This document shows, in pieces, positions 5,928-8,044 of a DNA stretch of 8,044 nucleotides; positions within the stretch are counted from its first letter, which is position 1; each line of letters starts with the position of its first letter. The stretch comes from Planctomycetota bacterium. GTDB lineage: Bacteria; Planctomycetota; Phycisphaerae; UBA1845. The notes below the pieces were generated by a model. It was not told where the DNA came from and searched no databases. It saw nothing but the letters and a program-made list of their open reading frames with translations. The stretch spans positions 1 through 8,044 of the forward strand of contig JAJRUK010000289.1 of the NCBI GenBank assembly GCA_024277835.1. Direction: 5' to 3'. Both the position numbers and the translations under genes were made by a program.

Positions 5928-6833
5928 TTGCCACAGTTTCTAAACAGATATCGTCTCGGTGACCAGGTGGGTACCGGGGCTGGGTCAAAGATTTTCCTCG
6001 CGACTGATCTGCTGACAGGGAAACCGTGCGCCATCAAACACGTCGTACGAAACTCGCCCGATGACGACAAGTTCATCGAGCAGGTCGAAGCAGAGTACGC
6101 CGTCTGTCACGCCCTCGACAACCCCGCGCTGCGCAAGAGTCACGCGATCCATCGCGTTAAAAAGTTTTTCAAGACCAAGGAAGTGTACGTAGCGATGGAG
6201 TACATCGACGGTCTGCCAATGGAGACCGCCCGCCCGAACCGTCTCAACACGTTCCTCATCCTCTTCCAAAAAGTGGCGATGGGCTTGGACGCGATGCACG
6301 AAGCGGGTTACGTCCACGCCGACATCAAACCATCCAACATCATGATCGCCAAGGGCGGCGTGGTAAAAATAATCGACTTTGGCCAAACCTGCGCGATGAA
6401 CCACAAGAAGGAACGCGTCCAGGGAACGCCCGACTACATCGCCCCGGAGCAGGTTCGCCGACTCCAGCTGGATCGTCGCACCGACGTATTCAATCTCGGA
6501 GCGACCATGTACTGGGTGCTCACGTCGGAAAAATATCCGACCGCGATTCGCGGAGCGGCTGAACGAGGTACGGTGAACATTACGAATGCGGATAAACCGC
6601 TGGCACCGATCGAACTCAATGATAAAATCCCGATCGCACTCTCGACGCTCGTGATGGAATGTTGCAGAGAGAATCCAATGGAGCGACCGGACGACATGAA
6701 ACAGGTCGCGTCGAGACTCGCGGCGATCCAAAGACTGTGGAACAAGCAAACAGAAAGTACAGAAAAACAGCGATCGGCGGCCAGCGGTAACGGCACCGAC
6801 GAAGAATCCCAATCAAACGAACCCCTGGCCTAG
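5928..6833 (+). CDS. Soluble Hanks-type Ser/Thr protein kinase
   Basis: A 301-residue protein that is almost wholly one kinase domain. Motifs in order: Gly-rich loop GTGAGSKIFLA (15-25), Lys37 in CAIKHV, catalytic loop HADIKPSN (130-137, Asp132), IIDFG (Asp150), GTPDYIAPE (166-174) and RRTDVFNLGATMYWVL. The set is complete, so activity is expected. The catalytic loop reads HAD instead of HRD, which removes the Arg that normally contacts the phosphorylated activation loop. The last ~35 residues are polar and disordered-looking (TESTEKQRSAASGNGTDEE). There is no membrane helix, PASTA or other sensor domain, so it is cytoplasmic. A TTG at 5928 is the only start that keeps the Gly-rich loop: the frame meets a stop at 5898-5900, and the first internal ATG falls near residue 89. 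Ribosome site weak (GGGTAGTAG). A metallophosphoesterase follows and could oppose it. Confidence 0.9.
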   Translation: MPQFLNRYRLGDQVGTGAGSKIFLATDLLTGKPCAIKHVVRNSPDDDKFIEQVEAEYAVCHALDNPALRKSHAIHRVKKFFKTKEVYVAMEYIDGLPMETARPNRLNTFLILFQKVAMGLDAMHEAGYVHADIKPSNIMIAKGGVVKIIDFGQTCAMNHKKERVQGTPDYIAPEQVRRLQLDRRTDVFNLGATMYWVLTSEKYPTAIRGAAERGTVNITNADKPLAPIELNDKIPIALSTLVMECCRENPMERPDDMKQVASRLAAIQRLWNKQTESTEKQRSAASGNGTDEESQSNEPLA

Positions 6834-6866
6834 AGCATGTAACAGTCAACTCTAGCGGGCCTTTTC
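6827..6866 (+). terminator. Probable intrinsic terminator after the Ser/Thr kinase gene
   Basis: GGCCTAGAG (6827-6835) can pair with CTCTA (6850-6854) plus GGCC (6858-6861), with GCG bulged, around a 14-15-base loop; TTTTCTT follows at once. The stop codon of the kinase lies in the left arm. The bulge lowers confidence. Confidence 0.45.
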
Positions 6867-6872
6867 TTCCGT

Positions 6873-6903
6873 CCCCCCTTTACGAAGTGGGGATCGAGGG
6901 GGG
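6873..6903. repeat. C-run/G-run hairpin region
   Basis: CCCC-CTT (6874-6880), loop TACG, AAG-T-GGGG (6885-6892) forms a tight hairpin with one bulged T. A second G-run (6898-6903) can pair instead with CCCCCC at 6873-6878, so two alternative foldings exist. It lies just after the candidate terminator and before the phosphoesterase gene. Confidence 0.5.
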
Positions 6904-6953
6904 TTGCTCGAGTCACGTGCGTGTTAGGTGCGCTAGCAGGCCTTTGAAAACGG

Positions 6954-7892
6954 GTGGCACTGGCAGACAGCCAGCGTTTCTCCAGCAACTCGCCGACAGA
7001 AAGACGGCCTCTAAGTGATGTAGTGATGGAAATAGCAGCAATCGATAGTCGCAAAGCAGTCGAAATCTTCCGCGAAGCAGCCAACGGCAATCGCGAAGAC
7101 CCCCTCCTGCGCGGGTCGCTCCTTGAGTTTCCCAACTATGGCCAACTCATCATGACGGGCGACCTCCATGGCCACCGAAGAAACTTCCAAAAGCTTCAGC
7201 GCTACTGCGACCTCCAGGGATTCAGCCCCCGCCACATCATCCTCCACGAGATCATCCACGAGGAAGTCGTGTCCTTTACGGATTTCGACAACTCGCACGA
7301 AGTCCTGCTCGAAGCAGCTCAATGGAAATGCGAATTCCCCGATCAGGTTCATTTTCTACTAAGCAACCACGAACTCGCACAGATTACCGGTCAGGAAATC
7401 AGCAAGAATGGTCGCATCGTTACCAGCGCGTTTGAAGACGCCGTGCGGGCGAAGTACGGCGACGGCGGCAACGAAGTCAACGACGCGATTCGCGACTTTC
7501 TCAAAACTTATCCGCTGGCCGGTCGAACGGAGAACCGCATCTTTCTTTCGCACTCGTTACCCGCCCCGCGAGAGGTGGCCGGATTCGACGAGACGATCCT
7601 CACCCGACCGATGATGCCAGAAGATTACGATGCAACAGGCTCTGCCCACGCCTTGGTCTGGGGCAGACACCAGACCGAAGCAACGTTGCAGACGATGTGC
7701 GAAGTGCTCGACGTCGACTATTTCATCTGTGGCCACCAACCGCAGGAGACCGGCTACGAAATCATGCACGACCGCCAGATCATCCTCGCCAGCGAGCACA
7801 ACCACGGAACATTCATGACCATCGACCTGGCTAAACCCGTCACCATCGAATCCCTCACGAACAACATCCGCCCCATTGCCGGGCTGACGTAG
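6954..7892 (+). CDS. Atypical PPP-fold metallophosphoesterase
   Basis: A 312-residue soluble protein of the calcineurin-like metallophosphoesterase superfamily, which hydrolyses phosphoester bonds with a two-metal centre. Visible metal ligands: Asp70 and His72 in GDLHGH, Asn138-His139 in SNHEL (GNHE in most members), His200 in FLSHSLP and His261 in CGHQPQ; VWGRH (235-239) resembles the conserved Trp segment of PPP enzymes. The second motif, normally GDxVDRG, is replaced by LHEIIHEE (97-104), where Glu99 or His98 may serve as ligand. The protein substrate is unknown; the Ser/Thr kinase gene upstream makes phosphoprotein a candidate. The start is uncertain: GTG 6954 gives the longest form, while ATG 7026 (288 residues) still includes every motif; neither has a clear Shine-Dalgarno site. 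It probably has its own promoter, since a terminator-like hairpin precedes it, but I could not identify one. Confidence 0.83.
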   Translation: MALADSQRFSSNSPTERRPLSDVVMEIAAIDSRKAVEIFREAANGNREDPLLRGSLLEFPNYGQLIMTGDLHGHRRNFQKLQRYCDLQGFSPRHIILHEIIHEEVVSFTDFDNSHEVLLEAAQWKCEFPDQVHFLLSNHELAQITGQEISKNGRIVTSAFEDAVRAKYGDGGNEVNDAIRDFLKTYPLAGRTENRIFLSHSLPAPREVAGFDETILTRPMMPEDYDATGSAHALVWGRHQTEATLQTMCEVLDVDYFICGHQPQETGYEIMHDRQIILASEHNHGTFMTIDLAKPVTIESLTNNIRPIAGLT

Positions 7893-7967
7893 CAGTTCTC
7901 CCGCACCCTCTCGCTAAAACAAATCAATCGCATCGATTACACGAGGACGTACGGCACGCTGCTCTTA

Positions 7968-8015
7968 GCCCCGGAGGGGCGAGATTCCGCACCAGCCCCC
8001 AGCGTAAGCTGGGGG
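7968..8015. repeat. Pair of GC-rich palindromic hairpins (REP-like element)
   Basis: Hairpin 1 is GCCCC (7968-7972), GGA, GGGGC (7976-7980). Hairpin 2 is CCCCCAGC (7996-8003), loop GTAA, GCTGGGGG (8008-8015), a perfect 8-base stem with a GNRA-type tetraloop in RNA. The arrangement resembles dispersed intergenic palindromes that I associate with planctomycete genomes, but copy number cannot be judged here. It could also terminate transcription of the phosphoesterase gene, although no T-run follows. Confidence 0.6.
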
Positions 8016-8044
8016 ACACGTTAAATATTGAAACGCCAAGCCCC

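Noticed and set aside
5985..6812. 275-codon minus-strand open frame opposite the Ser/Thr kinase gene
   Set aside because: It mirrors the kinase coding sequence, has no domain and is rich in Arg/His/Val as expected of antisense of GC-biased codons.
7926..7938. AATCG-CAT-CGATT small inverted repeat after the phosphoesterase gene
   Set aside because: A 5-base stem rich in AT with no T-run is too weak to call a terminator or operator.
7968..8015. CRISPR-like repeat unit
   Set aside because: The two hairpins differ in sequence and there is no regular repeat-spacer spacing.

Overview
All convincing genes in this window lie on the plus strand of GC-rich bacterial DNA. The combination of an exosortase H locus with an IPTL-type sorting signal, frequent GTG/TTG starts with weak Shine-Dalgarno sites, a soluble Hanks-type kinase and GC-rich palindromes beside a gene suggests a member of the Planctomycetota, perhaps Phycisphaerae. 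That placement is inference from gene content; no rRNA or other phylogenetic marker is present.

Left region (1-1951): the 3' end of a secreted alpha/alpha-toroid (prenyltransferase/squalene-cyclase-like repeat) protein ends in a VPSVSTWG + transmembrane + Arg-rich tail, a variant of the IPTLxxWG C-terminal sorting signal. It is followed by its probable processing enzyme, exosortase H (Cys108, Arg151, His170), and by an overlapping four-helix membrane protein that is probably the exosortase H-associated partner. This is a self-contained target-plus-sortase module.

Middle region (1973-5630): an ABC-F ATPase with a good -35/-10 promoter ending 6 bases before its ATG is followed 32 bases later by a WaaP-like small-molecule kinase. 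Only 3 bases after that comes a second, clearly different kinase of the same broad fold. The three probably form one transcript. The ABC-F protein acts on ribosomes; the two kinases most likely phosphorylate a sugar or lipid of the cell envelope, but their substrates cannot be read from sequence.

Right region (5631-8044): a 297-base non-coding stretch carries a TATAAT box and a leader with paired direct repeats ahead of a soluble Ser/Thr protein kinase that has a TTG start and HAD instead of HRD. A terminator-like hairpin follows, then a PPP-fold metallophosphoesterase whose second metal-binding motif (normally GDxVDRG) is replaced by a LHEIIHEE segment. The window ends in two strong GC-rich hairpins that look like a dispersed palindromic element. 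No tRNA, rRNA, insertion sequence or CRISPR array was seen. The most unusual points are the atypical phosphoesterase next to the kinase, the tandem divergent WaaP-like kinases behind an ABC-F gene, and the compact exosortase H module.
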